Part shown: in pieces, positions 1 through 10,509 of the stretch
How the letters are laid out: the number at the start of each line of letters is the position of its first letter
How positions within the stretch are numbered: the stretch's first letter is position 1
Assembly (NCBI RefSeq): GCF_050946515.1
Contig: NZ_JBMNUX010000011.1
Span: forward strand, 1 to 64,000
Source of the DNA: Tractidigestivibacter sp050946515
Lineage (GTDB): Bacteria > Actinomycetota > Coriobacteriia > Coriobacteriales > Atopobiaceae
Length of the DNA: 64,000 bases
Direction of reading: 5' to 3'
Position numbers and translations under genes: made by a program
Notes under the pieces: model-generated
What the model saw: the letters and a program-made list of their open reading frames with translations, nothing else
Told to the model about the DNA's origin: nothing
The model's database searches: none

Positions 1-39
1 GAACTTGGGGTCGTACTTCCTTCTCGTCGTCTTGCTCAT
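1..39 (-). CDS. Transposase OrfA, IS3-like (5' end only)
   Basis: Only the first 13 codons lie in the window (MSKTTRRKYDPKF). A short basic start of the form RRKYDPKF is typical of the small OrfA (helix-turn-helix DNA-binding subunit) of IS3-family transposases. A purine-rich GGAAGGG lies about 8 nt ahead of the ATG at 39. The upstream sequence has a nested hairpin and a possible terminal repeat, which fits an insertion sequence. The rest of the gene is off the left edge, so the family call rests on very few residues. Confidence 0.45.
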   Translation of the reverse strand, partial: MSKTTRRKYDPKF

Positions 40-117
40 GGCAATAGCCCTTCCGTGCCTTTCGGCACATCCTAGGGCTTTCGTTAGCTCGGCTTCAAAC
101 GTGTCTGAATTTGGGCA
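1..117 (-). mobile_element. Probable left end of an IS3-like insertion sequence
   Basis: Reading leftward from 117, the sequence starts TGCCCAAATTCAGACA, a TG-starting end of the kind seen in IS3-type terminal inverted repeats. It is followed by a leader whose hairpin has a GTGCC/GGCAC inner stem inside an AGCCCT/AGGGCT outer stem, and then the OrfA-like start at 39. The other end and any target duplication are outside the window. From 118 to 258 the DNA turns AT-rich and shows no gene. Confidence 0.4.
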
Positions 118-258
118 GCCATATCAGGGTTCACTTCGAAATTTAACGATTTACCTGCTCGTTTAAATAAAAATTCGAAAAATCATGGTCGCGATGGCAC
201 GCTTTTGATTTGCCGAAACTGAACTCAAAAGAAACCTGAAGACGCCCATACAAAGCAT

Positions 259-298
259 GCCGCCAACGGTCGGTTTCCTTCCACAAACCGCTGGCGGC
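259..298 (-). terminator. Hairpin terminator after the M24 peptidase gene
   Basis: A GCCGCCA/TGGCGGC stem with a further GGTTT/AAACC inner pairing lies 37 nt past the M24 stop codon. The trailing sequence on the minus strand is only moderately T-rich (ATGCTTTGTATG), so termination efficiency is uncertain. Confidence 0.5.
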
Positions 299-334
299 AA
301 AGAGTTTGTCTTCTACCGAATTCTCGCAAAGTCT

Positions 335-1459
335 TTAGCAAGGAATGCACACAAGGTCGTGCGTCGAGCGCGTAAAAGGCTGGAATCCCTCTTCGGCAAT
401 GACGCCAAAGTCCTCGAGGCGCACGCCAAACTTGCCCGGCAGATAGATGCCCGGCTCGATGGTGATGACAGAGCCAGCCGGAATAGGCTTGTCATAGCTG
501 CGCGAGAAGTTCGGGCGCTCGTGAATTTGCAGACCGACACCGTGGCCCAGACCATGCTTGAAATAGTCGCCATAGCCTGCATCTGAGATGACCTTGACGG
601 CCAGGTTGTGAATGTCGGAGCCGATGACGCCCGGCTTGGCCGCGGCAGCGCAGGTCTCATGCGCAAGGCGGACGACGTCGTAGACGTGGCGCTGCTCGTC
701 TGTGGGCTCGCCCACGCAAACCGTGCGGGTCATGTCGGAGTGATAGTCGTGGTAGCCCGCGCCGTAGTCCATCACGATCATGTCGCCCTCGCGGATGACG
801 CGCTCGCCAGGCTGGGCGTGCGGGTTGGCGCCGTTCTCGCCCGCCGCGATGATGGAGTCGAACGAGAGAGAGTCGGCACCGTTCATGAGCATGTAGTTCT
901 CGAGCTCTGCGCGCACCTGCTGCTCGGTAAGCCCCGGCTTGATGAAGCCGCAGATGTGCTCGAAGGCAGCGTCGGTGATCGACTGGGCATGGCGCATGAG
1001 CTCGATCTCCTCGGCGTCCTTCTCGATGCGAAGCGTCGCGATGTCGCCGTGCAGGCGCGGCGTCAAACATGCAGTGGAAGACGCGGAGCACTCGTTCAGG
1101 AAGGCGTCGTAGAAGGCAAGGTCGCAGGTGTCCTCGACGGCAACCACGCGGGAGCGGGTCTCGAGAACGCGCTGCGCCGCCCACCATGCGGGGCTCACGA
1201 TGTCCTGGTCAAGCTGCCAGGGGGTGTTCTCCCCCAGCCTGTTCTTGAACGTTCCGAAGTAACGCGAGTCGGTATGAAGCCAGAGGCCGTCCGCAGTAAT
1301 GAACGCCGTGTGCGCGACCTCGTCGTCAAAGGTGCGCTCGGCGCCAGTCAGCCAGCGAAGGTCTGCGTTGTTGCGCAGTATCGCCGCATCGTAGCCGCGC
1401 TGGACCATAAGGTTGCGAAAGCGCTCGACGCGCTTGGCGCATGCCGCTGCATCTGCCAT
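335..1459 (-). CDS. pepP: M24 family metallopeptidase (Xaa-Pro aminopeptidase type)
   Basis: Predicted cytoplasmic, 374-residue two-metal peptidase that removes N-terminal residues preceding proline. The N-terminal creatinase-like domain spans about residues 1-135 and the pita-bread catalytic domain about 145-374. All five metal ligands of the family are visible: D231 in MDYGAG, D242 in HSDMTRT, H306 in GLGHGVG, E335 in EPGIY and E349 in RLEDF. The ATG at 1459 was chosen because it gives a family-typical N-terminus; an upstream start would run into the AroB-like gene's stop. It is the last gene of a leftward cluster starting at aroK, separated from the previous gene by a palindrome at 1485-1506. 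In relatives this gene often sits beside efp; here the next gene is IS-like. Confidence 0.88.
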   Translation of the reverse strand: MADAAACAKRVERFRNLMVQRGYDAAILRNNADLRWLTGAERTFDDEVAHTAFITADGLWLHTDSRYFGTFKNRLGENTPWQLDQDIVSPAWWAAQRVLETRSRVVAVEDTCDLAFYDAFLNECSASSTACLTPRLHGDIATLRIEKDAEEIELMRHAQSITDAAFEHICGFIKPGLTEQQVRAELENYMLMNGADSLSFDSIIAAGENGANPHAQPGERVIREGDMIVMDYGAGYHDYHSDMTRTVCVGEPTDEQRHVYDVVRLAHETCAAAAKPGVIGSDIHNLAVKVISDAGYGDYFKHGLGHGVGLQIHERPNFSRSYDKPIPAGSVITIEPGIYLPGKFGVRLEDFGVIAEEGFQPFTRSTHDLVCIPC

Positions 1460-1484
1460 TTGAATCAGACCCTTTCCCTTGAAA

Positions 1485-1506
1485 GCGGCCGCAGTCCTGC
1501 GGCCGC
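1485..1506 (-). terminator. GC-rich hairpin between the AroB-like gene and M24 peptidase gene
   Basis: Perfect 10-bp stem (GCGGCCGCAG / CTGCGGCCGC) with a 2-nt loop, about 40 nt beyond the AroB-like gene's stop. Only TTTC follows on the minus strand, so it may act as a partial terminator or processing site within the operon. Confidence 0.5.
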
Positions 1507-1548
1507 CACGAATGATGACCTCACTTGTTGGAGCGCCCCCGACGGCGA

Positions 1549-2757
1549 TTATCCCTGCTGCCTGCTGTCGCACCAGGCGCCCACGTGCTCGCGAAGCATG
1601 TCCTCGTCCACTTGGGCCAGGCGCACGCGGCCAAGCGTGCGAGGAAGCTCGAGCATGAACTTGTTGGAATGGCGGAAGCGCTCGGCGCGGATGGCGCTGG
1701 CAAGTTTGTCAGCGTCCACCGGGCACGTGACAAAGCCCAGCTCAAGACGGTCGAGAAGCTCGTCTTGCGTCAGCATGTCGTCAATCGTCATGGCGCCTTG
1801 CGCGCAAGAGAGCCTGCCGGCAAAGCGCATTGCCTCCGCCATGAGCGTCGACTGCGGAACCTCGGGGCCTACCAGCGTGCGCAGCGCCCGCGAGAAGGTG
1901 ATGCCATAGTTGATCGACTGGCGCACGGCAATCGAGGTGGACGAGATGATCTTGCCACGGCTCTTGAGGCAGTCCGTAACCTGCTCGGCCACGACGGAGC
2001 GATCATTGGAGACGATGCCTGGAGTGCGGTCCCACAGGCGCTCGAAGGCCTTGTCGCTGTCGGCTATTGCCGAGGTGGCAAAGAGCGCGCGAGCGAGAAG
2101 CTCGTTGTCAGACCCCTGGTCAGCCATGATCACGTCAAGCTCGGCATGCACAAAGCGCGCGCTGCCGCGGTGCGTCACAAGGCCCTCTCCGCCCGGGACG
2201 TCAAGCGGCGCAGGCGTGGGTCCTGCGATGACGGCAGCAACCGGATCAAGCGGAATCTCGTCAAACGCGACGCCGCCGCACCACGAGTGAGTGGCAAACG
2301 AGGCTGCGGAGAGGCCCCAGACGTCTCCGATGGCGCAAGCCACGTCATCGCCCGAAAGCCCAATGCGGGCAAAGCCCTCGAGGAGCTCTTCCACCGTCGC
2401 AAAGGAGGCAGCCGCGCGGCCGCTCGGAAGGTTGAGCTTCTTCACAAGAAAGCCCGTGTCGGTAAGCGAGCGAAAGACGCTCTCGACCGCTTCGGAAGGA
2501 GCGTTGGGGCTCACAAGAAGGGCTGCAAGGCGAGGCTTGCTCACGTACGACTTGAGGTCGCGGCCAACGGTGGAAAGAAGGTCGTCTCCCACGTGCGCGT
2601 CTATCGAGCTTCCGCGCAGCGTCACCCATTGGCGCTTGGGCTTGATGCGCGGCTCCGCGACCTCCTCGTCTGCGGTTGGCTCCGGTCCCACGGGAGCCTC
2701 GCTCAGCCCACCAGCCTCTTCGACCTGCTCGTCTATCTGCTCGTTTTCTTCGCTCAC
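1549..2757 (-). CDS. AroB-family (3-dehydroquinate synthase-like) protein, catalytic residues lost
   Basis: Overall a 402-residue dehydroquinate synthase homologue: the N-terminal nucleotide-binding half and the C-terminal helical half can both be followed, including the conserved run around SFATVEELLEG. However, the GGGVVGD motif reads AIGDVWG, the PTTLLA..DSSVGGKT stretch reads PLDPVAAVIAGPTP, the GKN motif is missing, and NFGHTFGH reads NYGITFSR. Both zinc histidines and the catalytic Asp/Lys residues are therefore gone, while a Glu in NELLA is kept. It also has an acidic N-terminal extension of about 40 residues. The GTG start at 2757 overlaps the aroK stop as GTGA and has an AAGGGG ribosome site, indicating translational coupling. 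By position one would call it aroB, but as read it should not make dehydroquinate; a non-catalytic role or a diverged reaction is possible. Confidence 0.75.
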   Translation of the reverse strand: MSEENEQIDEQVEEAGGLSEAPVGPEPTADEEVAEPRIKPKRQWVTLRGSSIDAHVGDDLLSTVGRDLKSYVSKPRLAALLVSPNAPSEAVESVFRSLTDTGFLVKKLNLPSGRAAASFATVEELLEGFARIGLSGDDVACAIGDVWGLSAASFATHSWCGGVAFDEIPLDPVAAVIAGPTPAPLDVPGGEGLVTHRGSARFVHAELDVIMADQGSDNELLARALFATSAIADSDKAFERLWDRTPGIVSNDRSVVAEQVTDCLKSRGKIISSTSIAVRQSINYGITFSRALRTLVGPEVPQSTLMAEAMRFAGRLSCAQGAMTIDDMLTQDELLDRLELGFVTCPVDADKLASAIRAERFRHSNKFMLELPRTLGRVRLAQVDEDMLREHVGAWCDSRQQG

Positions 2758-3305
2758 AGAAGCCCCTTCTCCCAAAGCAGCTCGCCCGACTCGCAGGCCA
2801 CTTGCTCGAACGTCTTGTTCCTGATGTCAATCGTAATGTCGGCAGCCTTTTGGTAGAGCGGTCGGCGATGCCGGTAGAGCTCGCTTGCGTGCTTCTTGTC
2901 GCCAAGGTCGGGACGGCGGTCAGGGCGGCGAATCTGCCGAAGCGAGTCTGAGAGGTCGCCGTCCAGAAAGACGACGGTTCCCATCTTGTGCATGAGCTCG
3001 CAGTTAACTGGACGCTCCACGATGCCGCCGCCACAGCTTACCAAGAGCGACTTCTTGCCCTTGAGCCTGCCCAGCACCATGGTCTCCGCATCGCGAAAGG
3101 CGTCTTCTCCCAGCGAAGAGAAGATCTCCGTCACCGACATGCCAAGCTCGCGCTCGACAAGCTGGTCAGTGTCGACGTAGGGTCGCTGAAACAGGCGACC
3201 GAGGTTGCGCGCCAGCGTGGTCTTTCCCGCTCCGAGAAAACCGACGAAGAAGATATGGTCACACCCCTCGTGCGTGACATAGCAGCAGCCCTGTGCGTCG
3301 CCCAC
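2754..3305 (-). CDS. aroK: Shikimate kinase
   Basis: Phosphorylates shikimate to shikimate 3-phosphate in the chorismate pathway; cytoplasmic, about 183 residues. The P-loop GFLGAGKT is at about residues 22-29, followed by DTD for magnesium and shikimate, the ED-AFRDAE segment, CGGGIV (shikimate-binding glycines), and a lid with RRPD and RRPLYQ. Unlike the gene downstream, its key residues look intact. The GTG start at 3305 is preferred because GGAGAG lies 9 nt upstream; ATG codons at 3329 and 3353 also fall in frame but lie on or next to the predicted promoter. First gene of a leftward unit; its stop overlaps the AroB-like start. Confidence 0.88.
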   Translation of the reverse strand: MGDAQGCCYVTHEGCDHIFFVGFLGAGKTTLARNLGRLFQRPYVDTDQLVERELGMSVTEIFSSLGEDAFRDAETMVLGRLKGKKSLLVSCGGGIVERPVNCELMHKMGTVVFLDGDLSDSLRQIRRPDRRPDLGDKKHASELYRHRRPLYQKAADITIDIRNKTFEQVACESGELLWEKGLL

Positions 3306-3343
3306 TAAACTCAACTCTCCAAAAGCCATATGGTATCGGGTCG

Positions 3344-3352
3344 ATTCTAGCA
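3344..3352 (-). promoter_or_regulatory. Extended -10 promoter candidate for aroK
   Basis: On the minus strand the sequence TGCTAGAAT matches an extended -10 element (TG-n-TATAAT-like). No good -35 is visible. Transcription from about 3337 would leave a short leader carrying the GGAGAG site of the GTG start at 3305, which supports that start choice. Confidence 0.4.
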
Positions 3353-3425
3353 TGGAGAGGGCCTCGCCACGGCGCGGCCAGAAAACGAGAAGGACCCTGC
3401 ACGGGGTGGTTGCTCGGGCTCTGCA

Positions 3426-3929
3426 CTACTCGCCCTCAAAACGGACGTCTCCCAGCACGACGCGCTCGCCAATGCGGAAGATCTGGGTGTACCAGAGGTC
3501 TGTCGTGGACTGTGGCCGCACAAGAATCGTGCGCACGCCCGAGAGCGTGCCCGCAAGAAGGTCGGTAAAGACCTGGTCGCCCACCACGACCGTCTGCTCA
3601 GCTCCAACGCCCATCTTTGCCATGGCATGCCACACCGCTATTGGCGCGGGCTTCATGGCATGGTCCACCTTCTGGCAGCCAAGCTCGGCGGCCGTCTGCG
3701 CAATCTGCTGCGTATGGAAGTTGTTCGAGAGCAGACAGAACGCGATGCCGGCGTCCTTGACGCTTCGAACCCAGTCGCACACCTGCGGAGGGAGCGTGCG
3801 CGTGTCTCGCGGGACGAGCGTGTTGTCACGGTCCACCAACAGCAAGCGCACGCCTTGGGAGGCGAGCTCGGCGGGGTCGATCAGGTCGACCGTTGACACA
3901 TAGCGCCATGCGGAAAACGGAGACTTCAT
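3426..3929 (-). CDS. YqeG-family HAD IIIA-type phosphatase
   Basis: A 167-residue haloacid-dehalogenase phosphatase of the YqeG type; substrate unknown. Motif I is VDRDNTL (nucleophile and acid/base Asp at about 33 and 35), motif II is LLSNN, motif III Lys is in HAMKPAP, and motif IV is VVGDQVFTD. No transmembrane segment. CTGGAG lies 6 nt before the ATG at 3929. The stop of mltG is just upstream (16 nt), so the two genes are probably co-transcribed. YqeG genes are commonly found near aro or ribosome-assembly genes, as here. Confidence 0.85.
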   Translation of the reverse strand: MKSPFSAWRYVSTVDLIDPAELASQGVRLLLVDRDNTLVPRDTRTLPPQVCDWVRSVKDAGIAFCLLSNNFHTQQIAQTAAELGCQKVDHAMKPAPIAVWHAMAKMGVGAEQTVVVGDQVFTDLLAGTLSGVRTILVRPQSTTDLWYTQIFRIGERVVLGDVRFEGE

Positions 3930-3945
3930 CGTGGCTCCAGCGTCC

Positions 3946-5241
3946 TTAAGAGTTCTCCGCGATGACCTGCTGGTGCTGCTCGTAGGTCTCGGAGAACGCG
4001 TGAACGTCGCTGGTGATATAGAAGTAGTAGTAGTTGGTGTCAGAGGGGCTCATCGCGGCTTCGATTGACGCCAAGCCGGGATTGCAGATGGGCGTCGGGG
4101 TAAGGCCGCTGTTGAGGTAGCTGTTATAGGGGTCGTCCTGCGTCAGGTCGTCGGCGGTCACCTCGCGACCAAGCGAGTAGGCAAGCGTGGCGTCGCTTTG
4201 CAGCTGCATGCCCGAGGACAGGCGGTTGTAGAAGACCGAGGCAATCAGCGGGCGGTCGTCTTCGGTCAGCGCTTCCTTCTCGATGATCGAGGCCATGGTC
4301 AAGATGTCGTAATCGCTCATGGTGATGCCGTAGCGGCTTTCGATTGCGGAGCGCGCGCTCTCAAAGTCGAGCGACGCGACCTCGGTCTGGTACTGGCTCA
4401 GCATGGTGCGAATCACGAGGTCGGCCGTGACGGTCTGGCCCGAGAAGTCATAGGTCTTGGGGAACAAGAACCCCTCGAGCGAGTCGTCCTGTGCGTCGGC
4501 GAGAAACGCGTAGTCGGACACGTAGTTTGAGGCCTTTGCCTGAGCGAGGAAGTCGTCGGTCGAGATGCCGAACTTCTCCTCGACTAGAGATGCCACCTGC
4601 GAGACGGTGTAGCCCTCGGGAACCGTGATGGTTGACGCCGTCGAGTTGGGCCCCTCCACAAGCTGGTCGATCACATTGTCAGTGCTCGAGCCTGTGAGCA
4701 GCGTATACGAGCCGCTTTTGAGCTGCTGCTCGACGCCCTGCTTCTGCACCGCCTGCAGAAAATCCTCCGAGCTCGTGATGACGCCCGCGTCAACGAGGAT
4801 CTGCGCGATCGACGAGGTGCTTGAGCCCTCGGGAATCGTGACCTCGACCTGTTGGCCAGAGGCCACCTGGCTGGTGCCGCTGTCATCGCTGCCGGTGAAG
4901 ACGGGGACTACGACAAAGAAGATGATTGCCGCAACCGCAAGAACCACGGCAGCGCCGATGGCAGCGAGAAGAACACGCTGGCGCGGGTCGCGTCCGCTGC
5001 GGTGTCGAGGCGTTGCTCCCCCGTGGGTCTTGCGCGTGACCGCAGCGGAGCGAGAGGAAATGCGCTTGGTGGTCGCGCCTCTCGTTGTGCGCGGGACGTC
5101 GGCCACTCTGCGACCCGACGGCCGAGACGTGCCGGACGCAGGCTCCTGGCGGGGCGTGGGCCGCTGACCCTGCTCGTCATGCCTTGTCAGCTTGGCGAAG
5201 TGAGAAGGTCGTCGGTTGTTGCTCTCGTTCGTGCTGGGCAT
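3946..5241 (-). CDS. mltG: Endolytic murein transglycosylase MltG
   Basis: Membrane-anchored lytic transglycosylase that cuts nascent glycan strands, 431 residues. A basic, disordered cytoplasmic N-terminus of about 90 residues (many Arg/Thr/Ser) precedes one transmembrane helix at about 90-115, followed by the extracytoplasmic YceG domain. The catalytic Glu is in ASIIEKEA, and the downstream segments SVFYNRL and SDATLAYSLG match the family. The long basic cytoplasmic tail is longer than in proteobacterial MltG but common in actinobacteria. AAAGGGG precedes the ATG at 5241, 12 nt after the ruvX stop. Confidence 0.92.
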   Translation of the reverse strand: MPSTNESNNRRPSHFAKLTRHDEQGQRPTPRQEPASGTSRPSGRRVADVPRTTRGATTKRISSRSAAVTRKTHGGATPRHRSGRDPRQRVLLAAIGAAVVLAVAAIIFFVVVPVFTGSDDSGTSQVASGQQVEVTIPEGSSTSSIAQILVDAGVITSSEDFLQAVQKQGVEQQLKSGSYTLLTGSSTDNVIDQLVEGPNSTASTITVPEGYTVSQVASLVEEKFGISTDDFLAQAKASNYVSDYAFLADAQDDSLEGFLFPKTYDFSGQTVTADLVIRTMLSQYQTEVASLDFESARSAIESRYGITMSDYDILTMASIIEKEALTEDDRPLIASVFYNRLSSGMQLQSDATLAYSLGREVTADDLTQDDPYNSYLNSGLTPTPICNPGLASIEAAMSPSDTNYYYFYITSDVHAFSETYEQHQQVIAENS

Positions 5242-5253
5242 GTCTAGCCCCTT

Positions 5254-5685
5254 TCAGCTCTTTTTCTCAGCGCGCGCCTGCTTGGCATCAAGCCACGACT
5301 GGAGAAATAGCGACGCGGCAACCATATCCACCTTGCCGCGCATTTCTTTTTCGGAAAGTCCCTGCTCATGAAGAATACGCTTTGCCTCGGCCGACGAAAG
5401 ACGCTCGTCGACAAGCTCGAGGGGGAGACCCGCCTGAGCGGCAATCTGCTCCGCGCAACGCTTGATGCGTGCTACCTGGGGACCCTCCTCGCCCGACATT
5501 GTGAGGGGCCGACCGCAAACCAGCACGTCAGGCTCCCAATCTTCAAGGACGCGTCGAAAGCTCCGAGCCCCCGAGAGGACCTCGGGGGCAGGGAGAACGC
5601 AGACGGGAGAGGCGACGCGACCGCTTGGGTCGCTGACGGCAATGCCGATGCGCTTCTCCCCTATGTCGAGCGCCAACGCTCGCAT
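5254..5685 (-). CDS. ruvX: Putative pre-16S rRNA nuclease / Holliday junction resolvase-like YqgF
   Basis: A 143-residue RNase H-fold nuclease. The first catalytic Asp is in LALDIGEKRIG, followed by VCGRPLTMSG and the acidic VDERLSSAEA motif. Family members process the 5' end of 16S rRNA and were earlier described as resolvases. AAAGG lies 7 nt ahead of the ATG at 5685. It follows alaS with a 9-nt gap and precedes mltG by 12 nt; alaS-ruvX-mltG is a widely conserved bacterial order. Confidence 0.92.
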   Translation of the reverse strand: MRALALDIGEKRIGIAVSDPSGRVASPVCVLPAPEVLSGARSFRRVLEDWEPDVLVCGRPLTMSGEEGPQVARIKRCAEQIAAQAGLPLELVDERLSSAEAKRILHEQGLSEKEMRGKVDMVAASLFLQSWLDAKQARAEKKS

Positions 5686-5694
5686 GACAGACCT

Positions 5695-8330
<2,636 letters not shown>

Positions 8331-8334
<4 letters not shown>

Positions 8335-9707
8335 TTCTCTCCTCGTCCCGCCTCGGTTGGGGCCGACGCGTCGTCGGCTTGCCTGCCTCCCGTGGGCTTT
8401 TCGTTCAAAACATTTCTATTTTTACTCATATCTTGCGTATACACACCGTTTTCACGCGCGGCGGACTCCCCAATCGCTTGCTGGGGAGTGACGAGGCGCG
8501 TGCTTTCGAAGAACTTGTCGTCGTCGAGGGCGTCAAAGACCGCTCGGGCGTTTCCCCTGCTGTCGACGTACGGGGTGCTCTGGAACAGGGCGCCATTCGA
8601 GGAGACGATCTGGCGGCCGGAGCGAGACTCGAAGTAATAGACAAAGACGCCACGTATGGCGGCCGTCAGCGGAATGGCAAGCACCATGCCGACGATGCCG
8701 CCCAGGCAATTGCCGATAACGATGCCCACGATGGAGAGCACCGGGTGAATCTTGACCGCCTTGCGCATGACCAAAGGAGAGATCAGGTTGTCGGTCACGT
8801 TCGCCGCAACCACCATGATCACGAGCGTCCAGATGGCAACCCACAGGTTCACGAAGAGACCAAGCAGCGTAGCCAGCGCAGCCGAGACAAAGGTTCCGAT
8901 TACGGGAACGAAGTGCAGGAAGAACGTGATGATGCCAATCAGGCTTGCGTAGGGGTGGCCCAAGAGCGAAAGGCCAATCCAGACGCTTGCGCCATTGATG
9001 ATCGAACAGATTAGCTGCCCGCGCATGTAGCCGCCCATCGATCGGCTCATGACGGCAAGCAAGAGCGTCATGTCATCTTGGCGCGAGGGACCTGCGATGA
9101 CGGCAAGCTCGCGCACGATGACGGGGTAGTCCTTCGCGAACCAATAGGCCAGGACAAGGGCCAGAAAGAAGTTAACGAAGTTATCGAGCGCGTCCGCGAT
9201 GCCCTCGACGGCGCCGGAGGTAAGCTGGCGCATCGCGTCGGAAGCTAGTGAGCTGCCCGCAGAGGAGACCGCAGCGACGATCGAGTTCACCATGGCCTGC
9301 AGCTGCTGGTTGTCTGATGTGCCATAGCTCTGCCAGAAGCTAGCGAGAGCGTCTTGCACCGACTGAACGTAGGCAGGCACTTGCCGAAGGACCTCGACTG
9401 ACTGTTGGATAAAGGTTCCGCCCAACACGACGATCACCACGGCGAGCACAGCGACCACAACGAGAAGGGCGATGAATGCCGAGAGGGCGCGCGGAACCCT
9501 GCGGTCTTCCAGCGAGTTGGTGAGCGGGCTGCAGATGAAACCGACGATGATGCCCATGACCAGCAGCTCGACGGCGTCGCCGACCATCGACAGGCCGCGG
9601 ATGGCGAGGACGAAGACGGCGATGATGCCGACAATGGCCCATGCCACGATTGCGCGTCGCGACCATTTGCTTGACTTGCTGTCGGATTGCTCGCCCTGCT
9701 CGTCCAC
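8331..9707 (-). CDS. AI-2E family transporter (permease)
   Basis: A 458-residue integral membrane protein of the AI-2E/YdiK/PerM family with about eight predicted helices, including a pair near the N-terminus, a periplasmic stretch at about 90-160, and the conserved C-terminal block around HPVLSIVGIVIGN. Members export small molecules, but the substrate cannot be read from sequence. The last 70 residues form a polar cytoplasmic tail. The start is GTG at 9707 with AAAGGGATG 5 nt upstream. It is the first gene of the alaS-ruvX-mltG-yqeG run, transcribed from the repeat-rich gap to its right. Confidence 0.85.
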
Positions 9708-9835
9708 GTTGCATCCCTTTCGACAAAAAGCACTTCATTCTACCAGCTTGTCGCCCCATTTCTCCCCACACGTTGGACCGCCACGAGGCCGCCACGACCT
9801 TGACGAGCCCCGCACGACGGCAATGACCGCCCCAC

Positions 9836-9947
9836 CTGCCAAGTTGCGCGAGTTATGCGACACCGGAGGTCGCTGAAGTTGGCAGGCAGAGCATCAGAGG
9901 TCGCGCGGCTTGGCAAAGTCGGCATCAGAAGTCGCACAAGTTGGCAG
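9836..9947. repeat. TTGGCAG palindromic repeat units (locus 1, left part)
   Basis: Starts with a degenerate inverted repeat (CTGCCAAGTTGCGCGA against GGTCGCTGAAGTTGGCAG), then two direct units beginning CATCAGA and ending TTGGCA at 9892-9915 and 9923-9947. The same units appear at 10325-10374 and in the array at 41357-41643. No coding role is evident. Confidence 0.75.
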
Positions 9948-9953
9948 GCGCGC

Positions 9954-10318
9954 GTTGTGTGGGACCGGCGCCGAATTGGCATGCTCGAAAGTGTGGGAGC
10001 CTACGACGTTTCCACAGGTAGCGAGTCGCGTCGTGTGGAGTCGGGCGATCCGTCCCAGCCACCAACTCCGTTGTGTGGGACCTCCCATAATGCTATCTGC
10101 AATGTGCCATTTTTCTACCTGCGGCTTTGCGGAGCCCCTCTCGCCGGGCACCCTCAGCGGCAGCGAAAAGTCCCACACAACGCGAAGAGCGCCCGCAGCA
10201 TCCAGGCGCAGCCCGCACGATGAGATTCCCGGCGCAGAGGAACCGCAGGCAGAGGGGCTGAGCGAGAGGGGCGCCCCGCACAACGTGCTGCGTCGTTTCT
10301 TCGCCAGCCCCACACATT
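9954..10318. repeat. 365-bp GTGTGGG-motif element, copy 1
   Basis: Intergenic element that aligns without any net gap to 34285-34649 (a constant offset of 24331 at every anchor checked). GTGTGG motifs occur at about 9957, 9991, 10033 and 10073 in one orientation. CCCRCAC motifs occur at 10172, 10212, 10275 and 10308 in the other. Between the two sets lies a block at about 10107-10124 (CCATTTTTCTACCTGCGG) identical in both copies. Several reading frames are open on both strands, but conservation is at the base level and ribosome sites are absent, so I do not call a gene. Together with the flanking units it fills the gap between the AI-2E-type gene and the sigma gene. Confidence 0.75.
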
Positions 10319-10324
10319 GAGACG

Positions 10325-10374
10325 CTGCCAGGTTGCGCGACTTCTGCGGCATCAGAGGTCGCGCAAGTTGGCAG
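10325..10374. repeat. TTGGCAG palindrome (locus 1, right part)
   Basis: Inverted repeat with arms CTGCCAGGTTGCGCGACTT and the near-complement ending GCGCAAGTTGGCAG, around a short CATCAGA-containing centre. The same arrangement, directly after a GCCCCACAC motif, is found at 41357-41406. The remainder of the gap to the terminator at 10467 shows one more TGTGTGGGG motif (about 10397) and nothing else recognisable. Confidence 0.75.
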
Positions 10375-10466
10375 GCAGGGCAGGACCTCAGCGCGCTTGT
10401 GTGGGGCGCGTTGAGGACGCGTGGGGGCGCGTGGCGGCTAACGCAGCTACCCGCCGCGGAAAGAAA

Positions 10467-10493
10467 GAGGCACCGGAAGAGATCCGGTGCCTC
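10467..10493 (-). terminator. Rho-independent terminator after the sigma factor gene
   Basis: 10-bp perfect stem (GAGGCACCGG / CCGGTGCCTC) with a 7-nt loop, followed on the minus strand by TTTCTTTCC. It lies 16 nt past the sigma gene stop. Confidence 0.8.
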
Positions 10494-10509
10494 CGCGTAC
10501 GGAGCGATG

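Noticed and set aside
9855..10352. Several open frames of 75-150 codons in the first repeat-rich gap
   Set aside because: They consist of the repeat element translated in different frames, lack ribosome sites, and the matching frames at 34 kb follow simply from base-level conservation.
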